Part shown: piece after piece, positions 37,579-47,868 of the stretch
Numbering within the stretch: position 1 is the stretch's first letter
How the letters are laid out: each line of letters starts with the position of its first letter
Assembly: GCA_029246505.1 (NCBI GenBank)
Contig: JAQWNC010000009.1
Coordinates: 62,001 to 126,000 of the forward strand
Length of the DNA stretch: 64,000 bases
DNA from: Arenicellaceae bacterium
GTDB lineage: Bacteria; Pseudomonadota; Gammaproteobacteria; Arenicellales; Arenicellaceae
Reading direction: 5' to 3'
Program-made: the position numbers and the translations under genes
The notes under the pieces: generated by a model
What the model saw: only the letters and a program-made list of their open reading frames with translations
The model's database searches: none
What the model was told of the DNA's origin: nothing

Positions 37579-38850
37579 ATGAGCAATTTAATACGCGAGA
37601 TGGTGCGTAGCAACCTTAAAAAGCGTTACCAGGCCGAACAACGTTTTCGTTTGTATGGGTTGGCTTCGGTTGGCTTTGGCTTACTTTGTTTAGCGCTTCT
37701 ATTTGCCGATATTATTTATAAAGGCGCTGGTGCGTTTCGTCAAACAGTTGTGGAAGTCGAATTATATTTCGATCCTGAGGTTTTGGGCTTGAACATCCCG
37801 GTCGAGACGGATCAAATTCGCTCTGCAAACTTCGATGGAGTCATTCGATTAATGCTACGGGAACGGTTTCCAGAGGTGACGACGCGTGCTGATAGACGTG
37901 CTCTCTACGGGCTGTTAAGCGTTAATGCAGTATATGACCTTCAGGCCCTGGTAATGGCTAACCCTAAATTAATCGGACAATCTCGAAAAATTTGGCTGCT
38001 CGCTGATGATGACGTCGATATGTATTATAAATATGGCCGTGAAGGAGAGCAGGTTGGAAGATTGGCCGAGATTTCTCGTATTTGGGTGGAGCAGTTAGCT
38101 GATGATGGTGTTGTAAAAACACAATTTAATACCGGGTTTTTCACTAATGGTGATTCTCGTGACCCTGAAATTTCTGGTGTGAAGGGCGCGGTTATGGGCT
38201 CCTTTTTTACGTTAATTGTAACTTTTATCATTTCATTTCCGATCGGAGTCGCAGCGGCTATTTATATGGAAGAGTTCGCACCGAAGAATAAACTTACGGA
38301 TTTCATCGAGGTTAATATAAATAACTTGGCAGCTGTGCCGTCTATTATTTTTGGTTTATTAGGTTTAGCCGTTTTCATCAATTTTTTTGGCGTGCCGAGG
38401 TCTGTGCCTTTGGTTGGAGGTTTAGTACTATCTTTAATGACGCTGCCAACGGTTATCATATCTAGTCGGGCTTCAATAACTGCCGTACCTCCATCAATCA
38501 GGGAAGCCGCGCTTGGCATTGGTGCGTCCAAAGTTCAGGTGGTATTGCACCATGTGCTTCCATTGGCAATACCGGGAATGTTAACTGGTGCAATTATCGG
38601 AATGGCGCGGGCCTTGGGCGAAACTGCCCCACTTTTAATGATTGGAATGATTGCATTTATAATTGACCCACCATCTAGTGTATTGGATCCAGCTACGACC
38701 TTGCCGGTGCAGATATATTTATGGGCAGATAGTCCGGAGCGAGCTTTTACCGAGCGCACGTCTGCTGCAATTATGGTTTTGTTAGCTTTTCTTATTGTGA
38801 TGAATAGTTTAGCTGTATGGTTGCGCCGTCGACTTGAAACTCGTTGGTAG
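37579..38850 (+). CDS. pstA: Phosphate ABC transporter permease PstA
   Basis: Second permease of the phosphate transporter, 423 residues. The EAA loop reads REAALGIGASKVQVVLHHVLPLAIPGMLTGAI. A periplasmic insert (about 50-200) between the first helix and the permease core is absent from E. coli PstA (296 residues). It begins 55 bases after pstC, and pstB follows after 41 bases. Confidence 0.94.
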   Translation: MSNLIREMVRSNLKKRYQAEQRFRLYGLASVGFGLLCLALLFADIIYKGAGAFRQTVVEVELYFDPEVLGLNIPVETDQIRSANFDGVIRLMLRERFPEVTTRADRRALYGLLSVNAVYDLQALVMANPKLIGQSRKIWLLADDDVDMYYKYGREGEQVGRLAEISRIWVEQLADDGVVKTQFNTGFFTNGDSRDPEISGVKGAVMGSFFTLIVTFIISFPIGVAAAIYMEEFAPKNKLTDFIEVNINNLAAVPSIIFGLLGLAVFINFFGVPRSVPLVGGLVLSLMTLPTVIISSRASITAVPPSIREAALGIGASKVQVVLHHVLPLAIPGMLTGAIIGMARALGETAPLLMIGMIAFIIDPPSSVLDPATTLPVQIYLWADSPERAFTERTSAAIMVLLAFLIVMNSLAVWLRRRLETRW

Positions 38851-38891
38851 AAATATTTACGATACGGCCAGATTAGAATGAAGGGAAATAA

Positions 38892-39779
38892 ATGTTAGGT
38901 ATAAACAAGATGGCTGGAGAAAATCGAACGCAAGAAAGTGCTGAACCGTTAGCTCCGGTTAATGTGCCAGGGCCGGAAACGATCAATGAGAACTACGAGA
39001 CGGTAGGTTCTCCACTCGTTGACAATCCGCTGGTGAAGTGCAGAAATGTCAACGTTCATTATGGTGAAAAGCAGGCAATATTTAATGTAAACATCGATAT
39101 AGCCAAAAATGAAGTAATCGCGATGATCGGCCCCTCGGGCTGTGGGAAATCAACTTTTCTGAGATGTATCAATCGTATGAATGATACGATTGATATTTGC
39201 CGAGTTAAGGGTGATATCGAATTAGAAGGACAAGATATCTATAATCGATCAGTTGATGCGGTAGAGCTACGAGCGCGAGTTGGAATAGTTTTTCAGAAAC
39301 CAAATCCCTTCCCAAAATCTATTTATGAGAATGTTGCCTACGGCCCTAGAATTCATGGGCTAGTTAATCGCAAATCGGATCTAGACGATATTGTCGAGAA
39401 TAGCCTCAAGCGTGCTGGACTTTGGGACGAAGTGAAGGATGATCTTGACAGTTCCGGAACGGGCTTGTCGGGCGGACAGCAGCAACGTCTTTGTATTGCC
39501 CGAACAATAGCCGTGAGCCCAGATATTATATTGATGGATGAGCCTTGCTCGGCGCTGGACCCAATAGCAACCGCGCGGATTGAACAGTTAATTGCTGATT
39601 TAAGTAAAAATTATACGATAGCTATCGTTACACACAGTATGCAGCAGGCCGCAAGAGTCTCTTCCAGAACGGCGTACTTTCATTTGGGTAAACTAATAGA
39701 AGTCGGTGAAACCGAAGTCATTTTTACCCGTCCACTGCATTCACTTACAGAAGCTTACATCACCGGGAGGTTTGGTTAA
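38892..39779 (+). CDS. pstB: Phosphate ABC transporter ATP-binding protein PstB
   Basis: ATPase subunit, 295 residues. Walker A is [12 protein letters not shown], the signature is [13 protein letters not shown] and Walker B is [36 protein letters not shown] is the specific PstB Q-loop region. An N-terminal extension of about 45 residues precedes the ABC core; a later start is possible. The phoU start follows 22 bases after its stop. Confidence 0.97.
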   Translation: MLGINKMAGENRTQESAEPLAPVNVPGPETINENYETVGSPLVDNPLVKCRNVNVHYGEKQAIFNVNIDIAKNEVIAMIGPSGCGKSTFLRCINRMNDTIDICRVKGDIELEGQDIYNRSVDAVELRARVGIVFQKPNPFPKSIYENVAYGPRIHGLVNRKSDLDDIVENSLKRAGLWDEVKDDLDSSGTGLSGGQQQRLCIARTIAVSPDIILMDEPCSALDPIATARIEQLIADLSKNYTIAIVTHSMQQAARVSSRTAYFHLGKLIEVGETEVIFTRPLHSLTEAYITGRFG

Positions 39780-39801
39780 TAAGCCAAACTGGCAGATCGC
39801 T

Positions 39802-40503
39802 ATGAACGAAAATTTAAACTTACATAAGCACATCTCGAGTCAATTTAATGATGACCTCGAGCGGGTAAAAACGAGCGTCCTTGCGATGGGTGGTTTGGTA
39901 GAGGCCCAAATAAATGATTCCATCACTGCCCTTATTGAAGGTGATTCTCGGCTGGCGCAAAAGGTGCGTGACAAAGAGCGGGCGATTAACTCTATGGAAC
40001 TCGATATTGATGCAGAATGCGCGACTATTCTGGCATTAAGGCAGCCAGCCGCATCAGACTTGCGTATGTTGCTTGCAGCGCTTAAGTCGATTACTGATAT
40101 CGAACGTATGGGCGATGAGGCTAAACATATCGCTTCTTTTGCACTTAAGTTATCGGAAGACGGTGAAGCAGGAGCTGGGTATGAAGAGTTTGAAAAAATA
40201 GGTAAGCGGGTCCGTAAGATGACCAGTGATGCTTTCGATTCGTTTGCCAGGTTCGATGTAGAACTCGCCCGGTCTGTGGTTAATCAGGATAGAGGGGTCG
40301 ATTCGGCTTATCATGCGGCAACCGAGAAATTATTGTCGAAAATCTCAGATCACCCTGAGAATTTGGCACAAGATATGAACGTGATGTGGTCATTACGCTC
40401 TTTAGAGAGAATCGGCGACCACTGTATAAACATTGCTGAGTATGTGATTTATTTGGTGGAGGGTGATGATGTTCGCCACTCTGGCTCTAAGGATAAGAAA
40501 TAA
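39802..40503 (+). CDS. phoU: Phosphate signalling regulator PhoU
   Basis: A cytoplasmic all-helical protein that connects the Pst transporter to PhoR and keeps the regulon off when phosphate is ample. It has two PhoU repeats. The first contains AMGGLVEAQI and DIERMGDEAKHIA, and the second contains SLERIGDHCINIAEYVIYL. The metal-binding type E-R-M/I-G-D motifs are in both. The ATG at 39802 starts the conserved part; an upstream extension into pstB is not expected. Confidence 0.96.
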   Translation: MNENLNLHKHISSQFNDDLERVKTSVLAMGGLVEAQINDSITALIEGDSRLAQKVRDKERAINSMELDIDAECATILALRQPAASDLRMLLAALKSITDIERMGDEAKHIASFALKLSEDGEAGAGYEEFEKIGKRVRKMTSDAFDSFARFDVELARSVVNQDRGVDSAYHAATEKLLSKISDHPENLAQDMNVMWSLRSLERIGDHCINIAEYVIYLVEGDDVRHSGSKDKK

Positions 40504-40653
40504 GGAAAGTTTTTGTTCCGAAAAATTCACTTTTAGGGATGAAGGCTAAAGCCCAATAACAACGGTTCTGTCTTTGGGTCAGTTCTTCGTTCACCGACTA
40601 TCCAAGCATTTGGTAAGGAGGTATAAGGAAAAGTAATGGATAAATGGGACTAC

Positions 40654-42006
40654 TTAGGCTTTTAGTCGAGATGCGTCGGGTTTAATCTCAATTAGCCTAG
40701 AATCAGGAAATGAGCAGCGGAAAGTACTTCCAACCTGGAGTTCACTTTTAATAGCCAGTGTCGCCTCATGCCGCTGCAAAACGTGTTTGACGATAGCTAG
40801 ACCTAAGCCAGTACCACCTTTATCCCTTGATCGACCTGCATCTGCTCTATAGAACCGTTCGGTTAAGCGTGACAGATGCCGCTCGGCAATTCCTGCCCCA
40901 TTATCAATAATCTCCAAGTGCCCGCCAGATTTGTTTCTATACCAATGCACTTTGATCAATTCGCCCGCAGGTGTGTACTTAACAGCATTGACTATTAGAT
41001 TGGTAAACGCGCTTCTAAGCTCATCACCAGACCCCTCAATCATTAGATTGGGGTTTACATCAAATTTGAATATGTGTTTTTGGTTACCACTTACGGTCTG
41101 GGCAACTTGGTGAATTTCGGTTATTAGCTCCGCCACTAATACTGGTGAAGTGCCAGTAGGTTCGGGCTCATGTTCCAATTTAGATAAAAACAGTAAGTCT
41201 TCAATTATCGCGTGCATGCGATTACTGTGTTCGGACATTACCGACAACGCTTTCAAAGATTGCTCGTCAAGGTTTTTGTTATCTTGCAGTACCTCAACAT
41301 AGCCTTTAAAAACTGTTAAAGGCGTTTTTAGTTCATGGGAGACATTCGCTACAAAATCTTTACGTATCGTGTTGGTATCTATCAAGCGAGTAACATCGCG
41401 CGCAATAAGTAAATACAGGCCATTCGCATAGGGCACGATTGACGTGCTCAATACTAAGCGTTCGTCGACAGGTGCGGGAAACTCGGTGGTCGACTGCTCA
41501 GGCGTTAATTCGGAATCACTTGAATACACCTCAGAGAGTAGGTCAGTAAAACTGGGGTGACGTATTAAGTTACTAATTGGCGTTTTTATATCGCCTGGCC
41601 AATGAATGCCGAGGTATCTCTTTGCAGTGCCATTTAACCATTCAATTTGGCCTTGACCGTCCAATATAACCAAAGCATCGGGTAACGCCGATGCGCCACG
41701 TTGAAATTGACTCATATATTGTTGGAGTCGCTTTTTACGTTGCCGGTTACTTTTTTTAAGCCGATCAAATGCACTGCTAATATCGGAAATCACCCCAGTT
41801 GTGTATGGCATAGGGTTTTTCTTCGGCTGTCTAATCCAGTTGTAAAGTAACCTGAAGCGATTATATTGCCAAAAAATAATAGCGACCGCACCGATCAGTA
41901 AACACAATAGCAGCTGATTCAGCATTAAGCCGATTGCAGTAGCGATGCCACCGACTAAAAAATAGCGATAAATTTCTTCTTTCACCAGTCGATTTCCACT
42001 AGCCAA
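40654..42006 (-). CDS. phoR: Phosphate sensor histidine kinase PhoR
   Basis: A membrane sensor kinase of 450 residues. Two hydrophobic segments (about 15-45) are followed by a linker, a PAS domain (about 105-205), the dimerisation domain with His224 in NVSHELKTPLTVF and the ATPase domain with DNGAGIAERHL and GGTGLGLAIVKHVL. It starts 22 bases after phoB, its response regulator, and its end converges on phoU. Confidence 0.94.
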   Translation of the reverse strand: MASGNRLVKEEIYRYFLVGGIATAIGLMLNQLLLCLLIGAVAIIFWQYNRFRLLYNWIRQPKKNPMPYTTGVISDISSAFDRLKKSNRQRKKRLQQYMSQFQRGASALPDALVILDGQGQIEWLNGTAKRYLGIHWPGDIKTPISNLIRHPSFTDLLSEVYSSDSELTPEQSTTEFPAPVDERLVLSTSIVPYANGLYLLIARDVTRLIDTNTIRKDFVANVSHELKTPLTVFKGYVEVLQDNKNLDEQSLKALSVMSEHSNRMHAIIEDLLFLSKLEHEPEPTGTSPVLVAELITEIHQVAQTVSGNQKHIFKFDVNPNLMIEGSGDELRSAFTNLIVNAVKYTPAGELIKVHWYRNKSGGHLEIIDNGAGIAERHLSRLTERFYRADAGRSRDKGGTGLGLAIVKHVLQRHEATLAIKSELQVGSTFRCSFPDSRLIEIKPDASRLKA

Positions 42007-42028
42007 ATTCTTCTATTTTTTACCAGCC

Positions 42029-42721
42029 CTATATTTCACTTGTAGAGAACCGATACCCCACGCTGCGAACCGTTTTAATATAACTCTCGCAATTGTAGCG
42101 CTGAAGAACTTTGCGTAATCGGCGAATATGCACATCAATGGTTCGTTCTTCAAGGTAAATATTTTCACCCCACACGTTATCCAGAAGCTGTACACGCGAG
42201 AACACCCGTTCCACGTGCGACATGAAGAAATGTAGTAATTTAAACTCGGTAGGGCTGAGTATCAGCAATTGTTTATCAACTGTGACTTGGTGGGTCACGA
42301 TATCAAGCTGTAGCCGTCCACTTGTTATAGCTTCGCCAGGGTGTGGTTCTACTAATCTACGTAAGAGGGCATTAATTCGAGACACAAGTTCGCGCGTGGA
42401 AAATGGTTTGCTAATGTAGTCATCTGCACCAATATCCAGTCCGCGAATACGGTCATCTTCATCGTTTCTAGCCGTTAGCATGATGATGCCAATTTGACTA
42501 AGCTGGTTATCATTTTTGAGTTTGCGCGCAAAATCTATGCCACTAACTCCAGGCATCATCCAGTCCAATAAGATGATATCTGGGTGTTGTTCTGCAATTA
42601 CAGTTTCTGCCTGGTGAGCGCTTGCAGCATCGAGTACTTTAAAATCTGCGTTTTCCAGTGTCATGCGAACCATATCGCGAATCGCGCTTTCGTCATCGAC
42701 AATTAGAATAGTTTTTTTCAT
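42029..42721 (-). CDS. phoB: Phosphate response regulator PhoB
   Basis: Response regulator, 230 residues. The receiver domain has the acidic pair DD (9-10) and phosphoacceptor Asp53 in LLDWMMPG. The C-terminal winged helix (about 130-225) has the OmpR-type LSPTEFKLLHFF and VDVHIRRLRKVL-like pattern. A Pho box lies just upstream, as expected for autoactivation. Confidence 0.96.
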   Translation of the reverse strand: MKKTILIVDDESAIRDMVRMTLENADFKVLDAASAHQAETVIAEQHPDIILLDWMMPGVSGIDFARKLKNDNQLSQIGIIMLTARNDEDDRIRGLDIGADDYISKPFSTRELVSRINALLRRLVEPHPGEAITSGRLQLDIVTHQVTVDKQLLILSPTEFKLLHFFMSHVERVFSRVQLLDNVWGENIYLEERTIDVHIRRLRKVLQRYNCESYIKTVRSVGYRFSTSEI

Positions 42722-42741
42722 CTACGAGATTTAGCCACTTA

Positions 42742-42763
42742 TTTATGACAGGCACGTGACGGC
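42742..42763 (-). promoter_or_regulatory. Pho box upstream of phoB
   Basis: On the minus strand the sequence reads CGTCACGTGCCTGTCATAA, two GTCA half-sites in the 7-4-7 arrangement (GTCACGT-GCCT-GTCATAA). It ends about 21 bases before the phoB ATG, so the leader would be very short. This suggests that PhoB activates its own operon. Confidence 0.7.
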
Positions 42764-42887
42764 TTATGTAATTAAACCCTAATTTTTCGAAGCAATATAC
42801 TGGATTCATGAATATTACATTGTTAAAACACAAGCGAGCAATCAGGCGGTTACCTTCGTAACTCACATCGCATAGAATAGCGCCAAC

Positions 42888-43775
42888 ATGAAAACCTACG
42901 AATTCAACAAGTTACAAAAGCGCTTACGCCACAATGTTGGAAAAGCGATTGGAGACTTTGGCATGATTGCCGAAGGTGATCGAGTAATGGTGTGTGTATC
43001 GGGGGGGAAAGATTCATATACGATGCTGGAAGTGCTTATGGGGTTACAGAAGACAGCGCCGGTAAACTTTGAGTTGGTGGCCGTTAACCTTGATCAAAAG
43101 CAACCTGGATTTCCTGAACATGTGTTGCCGGAATATCTAACCTTATTGGGGGTTGAGCACCGTATTGTTGAGGAAGACACTTATAGTATTGTCAAAGAAA
43201 AAATTCCAGAAGGTAAAACCACATGTTCTCTATGCTCTAGATTGCGAAGAGGCATTCTGTACCGTGTTGCTAAAGAGTTGGGAGCTACAAAAATAGCGTT
43301 AGGTCATCATATGGACGATATGGTTGAAACGTTGTTTCTGAATATGTTTCACGGAGCGCGCATGAAAAGCATGCCTGCCAAATTGATTAGCGACGATAAG
43401 CAGAATATCGTGATTCGCCCGTTGGCTTATTGTAGGGAAAAAGATATTGGCACATTTTCGGCCATTCGGAAGTATCCGATTATTCCGTGTAATTTGTGCG
43501 GGTCGCAAGAAAATCTTGCTCGCAAAAAAGTTAAAACAATGTTGGCAGTTTGGGAGCGTGAGCAACCTGGTAGAGTTGTAAACGTTTTTCGAGCTATGCA
43601 GCGTATTACTCCGAGCCACTTATTGGATGCTGATTTATTTGATTTTGAAGGCTTGCAGCTAGAGCTAGCTGACGAGCTATCTGATTTGGATACTGCCTTT
43701 GACTTTGAGTTGCCAGCAGCAACACTGGGTCTAGATGCAGGACAGAAAATTATGAATTTTACTCGTCTAAAATGA
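42888..43775 (+). CDS. ttcA: tRNA 2-thiocytidine synthetase TtcA
   Basis: Forms 2-thiocytidine at position 32 of certain tRNAs. The PP-loop SGGKDS (38-43) binds ATP. Iron-sulfur cysteines are Cys113 and Cys116 (CSLC), with a third in the IPCNLCG segment. The [17 protein letters not shown] motif is typical. Length 295 is close to E. coli (311). Its stop overlaps the start of the DksA-like gene by four bases. Confidence 0.95.
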   Translation: MKTYEFNKLQKRLRHNVGKAIGDFGMIAEGDRVMVCVSGGKDSYTMLEVLMGLQKTAPVNFELVAVNLDQKQPGFPEHVLPEYLTLLGVEHRIVEEDTYSIVKEKIPEGKTTCSLCSRLRRGILYRVAKELGATKIALGHHMDDMVETLFLNMFHGARMKSMPAKLISDDKQNIVIRPLAYCREKDIGTFSAIRKYPIIPCNLCGSQENLARKKVKTMLAVWEREQPGRVVNVFRAMQRITPSHLLDADLFDFEGLQLELADELSDLDTAFDFELPAATLGLDAGQKIMNFTRLK

Positions 43776-44119
43776 GCGCCGAATTAGATGTGAAGTACTT
43801 TGAGCAGGGCTTACTAGATAAGCAGGAGGAGCTACTTGGTGTTAGTGAACTGAGCAGGCAAGCGTCCAGTACAGTCGAGCTAGATCAAACCCGAGTAGGG
43901 CGATTGTCGCGTATCGATGCTATGCAAATGCAGGAGATGTCAAAAGCCACCGATGCCCGTAGAAGTGGTGAGTTGCGTCGCGTAACGGCGGCGTTAGCCA
44001 GAATAGACAGTGGAGATTACGGATATTGTGTTGAATGTGGTGAGACCATACCTGCTGCACGTCTAAAGATTGATATGGCTGCAACACATTGTGTTCCTTG
44101 TGCCTCTACTACCGATTAA
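43772..44119 (+). CDS. TraR/DksA-family zinc-finger protein
   Basis: A 115-residue protein ending in a DksA-type C4 finger: [14 protein letters not shown] and THCVPCAS. A helical N-terminal part precedes it. It is shorter than DksA and lacks the DPxDxA tip, so it is closer to the YbiI/TraR-like group. Whether it binds RNA polymerase is unknown. It overlaps ttcA by four bases, so the pair is translationally coupled. Confidence 0.8.
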   Translation: MSAELDVKYFEQGLLDKQEELLGVSELSRQASSTVELDQTRVGRLSRIDAMQMQEMSKATDARRSGELRRVTAALARIDSGDYGYCVECGETIPAARLKIDMAATHCVPCASTTD

Positions 44120-44330
44120 AATCTTTCAACGGTTTGAGTTTAGAATCGCAAAACGCAAATTTATTTGGTTCTAATAAGCTCACGGCTATTGATAATCCAA
44201 TTGCTGTGAACTACCATCACTTAGTGCACACGGTTGCACCGGTGTGGGCTATGGTTAAATCAGAATTAACCATATTCTAAGCTTCCACCATTACGCAAGT
44301 TATTGCGTTTTAGCAGCATTACCAAATGAT

Positions 44331-44365
44331 AGGAACAGCGAGGGGTATGTTTTCTCGCTGTTCCT
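44331..44365 (+). terminator. Perfect 12-base inverted repeat before the amidohydrolase gene
   Basis: AGGAACAGCGAG (44331-44342) and CTCGCTGTTCCT (44354-44365) flank an 11-base loop. The gap from the previous stop (44119) holds no other recognised feature. No T run follows, so it may be a terminator of the ttcA operon or part of the next leader. Confidence 0.45.
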
Positions 44366-44404
44366 AGCCGGCTAATAGTACGTAATTTAATAGAGGAAGA
44401 AATT

Positions 44405-46099
44405 ATGAAATTTTTAAAGTTTGGGCTACTAGTCCTGATTGTTCAATCAACAGCTGTTTTTTCGTTGAATGCACAGGAGGTGCCGGACCAGATTTTTACC
44501 AACGGTAAGATAATTACTGTGGATGACTATTTCTCGATTCAACAAGCAGTTGCTATAGCGGGAGATAGAATTGTTGCCGTCGGTAGTAATGATGAGATCA
44601 GTGATTTGGCAGGCCCTGAAACACAGATGATAGATTTGTCGGGAAAGACCGTAGTTCCAGGCCTGATTGATAACCATAATCATGTGGTGCGAGCAACCGA
44701 GTATTGGCCGAATGAGGCACGTTTGGATGGTGTAACTAGCCGGGCGCAAGCGTTAGAAATTGTTAGAGATAAAGTGCAAGATCTCGCAGATGATGCTTGG
44801 TTAATGTCACTCGGCGGTTGGCAGGAGAGTCAATTCACGGATAGCCAAGCGGATTTTACTCTGTCAGAAGTAGATGGCTTAGCTTCTGATCGGCCAGTTT
44901 TTTTGCAGTCTAATTATCACCACATTTACGGAAATACCGCGTGGTTTGAGGCGATGGGGATACCATTGTCGGTTTCCCCGGGGTCTGTTGACGAACTCGA
45001 TGGTTTAGCAAAGTATGTCGCGCGAGATGAGAACGGCAATATTACCGGTCGATTGAACGGCGGGTTTCCGATGATTACTGAGGCGATAAAGCGATTTCCA
45101 CCGGTTTCGGCTGACCAGCAAGTAGATGCTATCAAAATTGCATTTAGCTATATGAACAGCATTGGGTTGACCAGCGTGTTCGATCCGGGTGGCGTTGGAA
45201 TAAAACAGGAAAGTTATGCGCGTACAGAGGCATTGGCAAAATCCGAGGGAATCAATGTGCGAATTTTTCATACGTTAAATGCAAATGTTCCTGCTACTGC
45301 GGAAGCGGCAGATCTGCTTATTGACCGGATTCGTTCGACTAGGCCTTTTCAGGGAGACTCTACATTTGACTTAGTCGCCATGGGAGAGATTTATTATGGC
45401 CCATTTCATTGGGATGGTGTTTTTGATCCGGTTGTACCAGAACCGGCTGATATTGTAGAAGGCCGTAAAATATTGACAGCTGCCGCCGAAGGCGGCTGGC
45501 CAGTGCAAACGCACGCGATGCAGCCTGAAACTATGGATATCTTGTTGGATGTAATGACTGATATTAATGAAGAACACCCTATTCGCCAATTGCGCTGGTC
45601 GATTACGCATGCTGACAATATCGGCGCTTCGCAAATTGAGAGGGCCAGGCATCTTGGTATGAACCTACAGATGCGTAGTATTTCTGTGTTGGGTAACCGG
45701 AAGCCAGTGGTTGAAAAGTTTGGAGATGCTGCCTACGACATGCCGCCATTGCGCTTGGTGCAGGATAGTGGAATACCGTTTGGGCTTGGAACCGATGGAA
45801 CAAAGGCGAACCAAATCGCGCCATTCGTCACATTGTGGTGGGCGGTGACTGGCAAAGCATTGAGTGGTGAGTCGGTTATGCGGCAAACGCTGACTCGAGA
45901 AGAAGCTTTGATCGCACATAGCCGGTCAAATGCTTATTTAATGTTTCAAGAGGCAAATCTAGGTTCAATAAAACCTGGATTGCTGGCTGACATGTTAATT
46001 CTGGATCGGGATTATTTAACCGTTCCAGAAGATCAAATAAAAGATATTCGACCAGTTGCTACAATTGTAGGGGGACGTCTGGTTAGCGGTGAATTTTAA
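44405..46099 (+). CDS. Exported YtcJ-like amidohydrolase
   Basis: A 564-residue amidohydrolase-superfamily enzyme. The first metal site is DNHNHVV (91-93) near GKTVVPGLID. Later segments VQTHAMQ, THADNIGAS and FGLGTDG supply the remaining His and Asp ligands, and LLADMLILDRDYLTVP is the end of the domain. A signal peptide (about 1-23, ending LNAQ) indicates export. YtcJ-like proteins hydrolyse N-acyl or cyclic amide bonds; the substrate is unknown. It is followed by a TPR lipoprotein and a DUF6152 protein. Confidence 0.85.
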   Translation: MKFLKFGLLVLIVQSTAVFSLNAQEVPDQIFTNGKIITVDDYFSIQQAVAIAGDRIVAVGSNDEISDLAGPETQMIDLSGKTVVPGLIDNHNHVVRATEYWPNEARLDGVTSRAQALEIVRDKVQDLADDAWLMSLGGWQESQFTDSQADFTLSEVDGLASDRPVFLQSNYHHIYGNTAWFEAMGIPLSVSPGSVDELDGLAKYVARDENGNITGRLNGGFPMITEAIKRFPPVSADQQVDAIKIAFSYMNSIGLTSVFDPGGVGIKQESYARTEALAKSEGINVRIFHTLNANVPATAEAADLLIDRIRSTRPFQGDSTFDLVAMGEIYYGPFHWDGVFDPVVPEPADIVEGRKILTAAAEGGWPVQTHAMQPETMDILLDVMTDINEEHPIRQLRWSITHADNIGASQIERARHLGMNLQMRSISVLGNRKPVVEKFGDAAYDMPPLRLVQDSGIPFGLGTDGTKANQIAPFVTLWWAVTGKALSGESVMRQTLTREEALIAHSRSNAYLMFQEANLGSIKPGLLADMLILDRDYLTVPEDQIKDIRPVATIVGGRLVSGEF

Positions 46100-46202
46100 A
46101 TCAGCATAAGACCTAAGCTCTAGAGATAAACATACACCCTGGCTGCAATGTGCTTGGGTTTATCGTTAAAACAATAAATTTTTACTACAGGAGATTCACG
46201 GA

Positions 46203-47801
46203 ATGCGTAATGGTTTCACAGCACTTTTAATTTGTTTCGGCCTCACGGCCTGTGTTGGTATGGAGAAGACAGGTGAAAGTAATTCACTAGATGACGGACT
46301 GGCTGCTTTTCAAAAGCCAGTTGACTATATCCCATCAGCATTGGGGCCGCATTCATGGGCAGTGACAAGCGCCAACGACATGGCGCAAAATTACTTTAAT
46401 CAGGGTCTGCAGTTGCGTTACGCCTATAGCGTTGATGATGCGGCTAGAAGTTTCCGTGAAGCACGCCTCGCTGATCCTGCTTGCGCGATGTGCTACTGGG
46501 GTGAAGCCTTTGCATTGGGTGCATTTTTGAATGGTGGTATGACCGCTGAGAAAGCACCTTTCGCACATCAAGCAATTGAAAAAGCGGTCGAGCTTTCAGC
46601 AAACGCTACTGAAATGGAGCGAGATCTTATTATGGCTGCTCGTGATCGATACCCAGCTGATTTTGATACCGACAATGCGGAGCCTATAAATCAGGCATTT
46701 GCAGAGCGAATGAAGCTTGTTTACGAAAAATACACTGATCATCACGATGTAGCATTTGTCTATGCGGCTTCAATTTTCTTGCTTGAGGAGCGAAGGGGTC
46801 GACGCGATATTGAGGAACCGGGTTTGATCCATTTGCATGGGGTACTAACAGGTATTTTGACTGAAAATATTGCTCATCCGGGCGCCTGCCATTTATATAT
46901 TCACGCGACGGAGTCGAGTCAGCAGCCTGAATTAGCGTTGGAATGTGCAGAGTATCTTAGCGATGCAATTCCCGTGGCAAGCCATATTCAACATATGCCT
47001 TCACACACCTGGAACGAAGTGGGTTATTGGGGTAAATCGGTGCGGGCTAACATAACTGCATACCAGTCCGATCTTAAATCCAGAGAAAACCAGGGTTTTG
47101 CTTACGCGACTATGCACAATTTACATATGTTGCTATTTGCAGCCTCAATGGATGGCCAAAGCGCAATAGCAACGCAGGCTGGTAAAGATTATGCTAAGGA
47201 GACGGGTAATAGTATGTACCAGGCTCTTACGCTTCTCCGCTTTGGTCGCTATGACGAAATACCCGCTATAAGTTCAAGACCTAGCGGTGATATTGAAGGT
47301 GGCTTTTGGGATTTTGCTCAAGGCTATGCAGCGTTAAAAAATGGAAATCAGAATGAAGCCAGACGTTATCTCAGCAAGGTGCAGGACCTAGCGGCTACGT
47401 CAGAGGCTGAGTTTCGCTGGCATGATGCGGAGCATTTAATGGGACTATCTGCAGCCATTCTTGAGGGTGAAATACATCGGATAAATGGTGAGATGGATGA
47501 GGCAATCGCAGCCTTTCGTCGAGCAGTAATGTTTGATGATGAGCAACCTTATGATGAGCCTGAACCGATCCCCTATGCTGCTCGACATTGGCTTGGGGCC
47601 GCACTTCTTGAAACAAAACAATACGCAGAAGCAGAACAGGAGTATCGTACTGAACTCGCTGATCATCCACACAATGTGTGGTCATTGCACGGATTGAAGA
47701 TCGCTTTATCCGCGCAAGGTAAATCCGATGCTGAAGTCGACGCAGACTATCTTGAAAGTAGTGCTCGTATGGATGTTTGGATCACAAGTTCTGTTATGTG
47801 A
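46203..47801 (+). CDS. TPR-repeat lipoprotein
   Basis: A 532-residue lipoprotein: lipobox LTAC, with lipidated Cys17. The N-terminal half has a motif family NQGLQLRYAYSVDDAARSFREA and AMCYWGEAFALG, typical of TPR proteins with a conserved Cys-Met-Cys-Tyr-Trp. Further repeats follow in the C-terminal half (YAALKNGNQNEARRYLSKV, DEAIAAFRRAVMFD, YAEAEQEYRTELADHP). It is likely an outer-membrane scaffold for protein contacts. It is flanked by exported proteins and may form one transport or degradation unit with them (inference). Confidence 0.75.
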   Translation: MRNGFTALLICFGLTACVGMEKTGESNSLDDGLAAFQKPVDYIPSALGPHSWAVTSANDMAQNYFNQGLQLRYAYSVDDAARSFREARLADPACAMCYWGEAFALGAFLNGGMTAEKAPFAHQAIEKAVELSANATEMERDLIMAARDRYPADFDTDNAEPINQAFAERMKLVYEKYTDHHDVAFVYAASIFLLEERRGRRDIEEPGLIHLHGVLTGILTENIAHPGACHLYIHATESSQQPELALECAEYLSDAIPVASHIQHMPSHTWNEVGYWGKSVRANITAYQSDLKSRENQGFAYATMHNLHMLLFAASMDGQSAIATQAGKDYAKETGNSMYQALTLLRFGRYDEIPAISSRPSGDIEGGFWDFAQGYAALKNGNQNEARRYLSKVQDLAATSEAEFRWHDAEHLMGLSAAILEGEIHRINGEMDEAIAAFRRAVMFDDEQPYDEPEPIPYAARHWLGAALLETKQYAEAEQEYRTELADHPHNVWSLHGLKIALSAQGKSDAEVDADYLESSARMDVWITSSVM

Positions 47802-47868
47802 TCAAATGTATTTTTAGACTGCTTATTGTTCGAAAGAGATATTAATTAATACCGTTAGGAGATTTTTT

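Noticed and set aside
40540-40590. Weak CCCAA/TTGGG pairing between phoU and phoR
   Set aside because: Five base pairs with a long loop is not enough to support a terminator.
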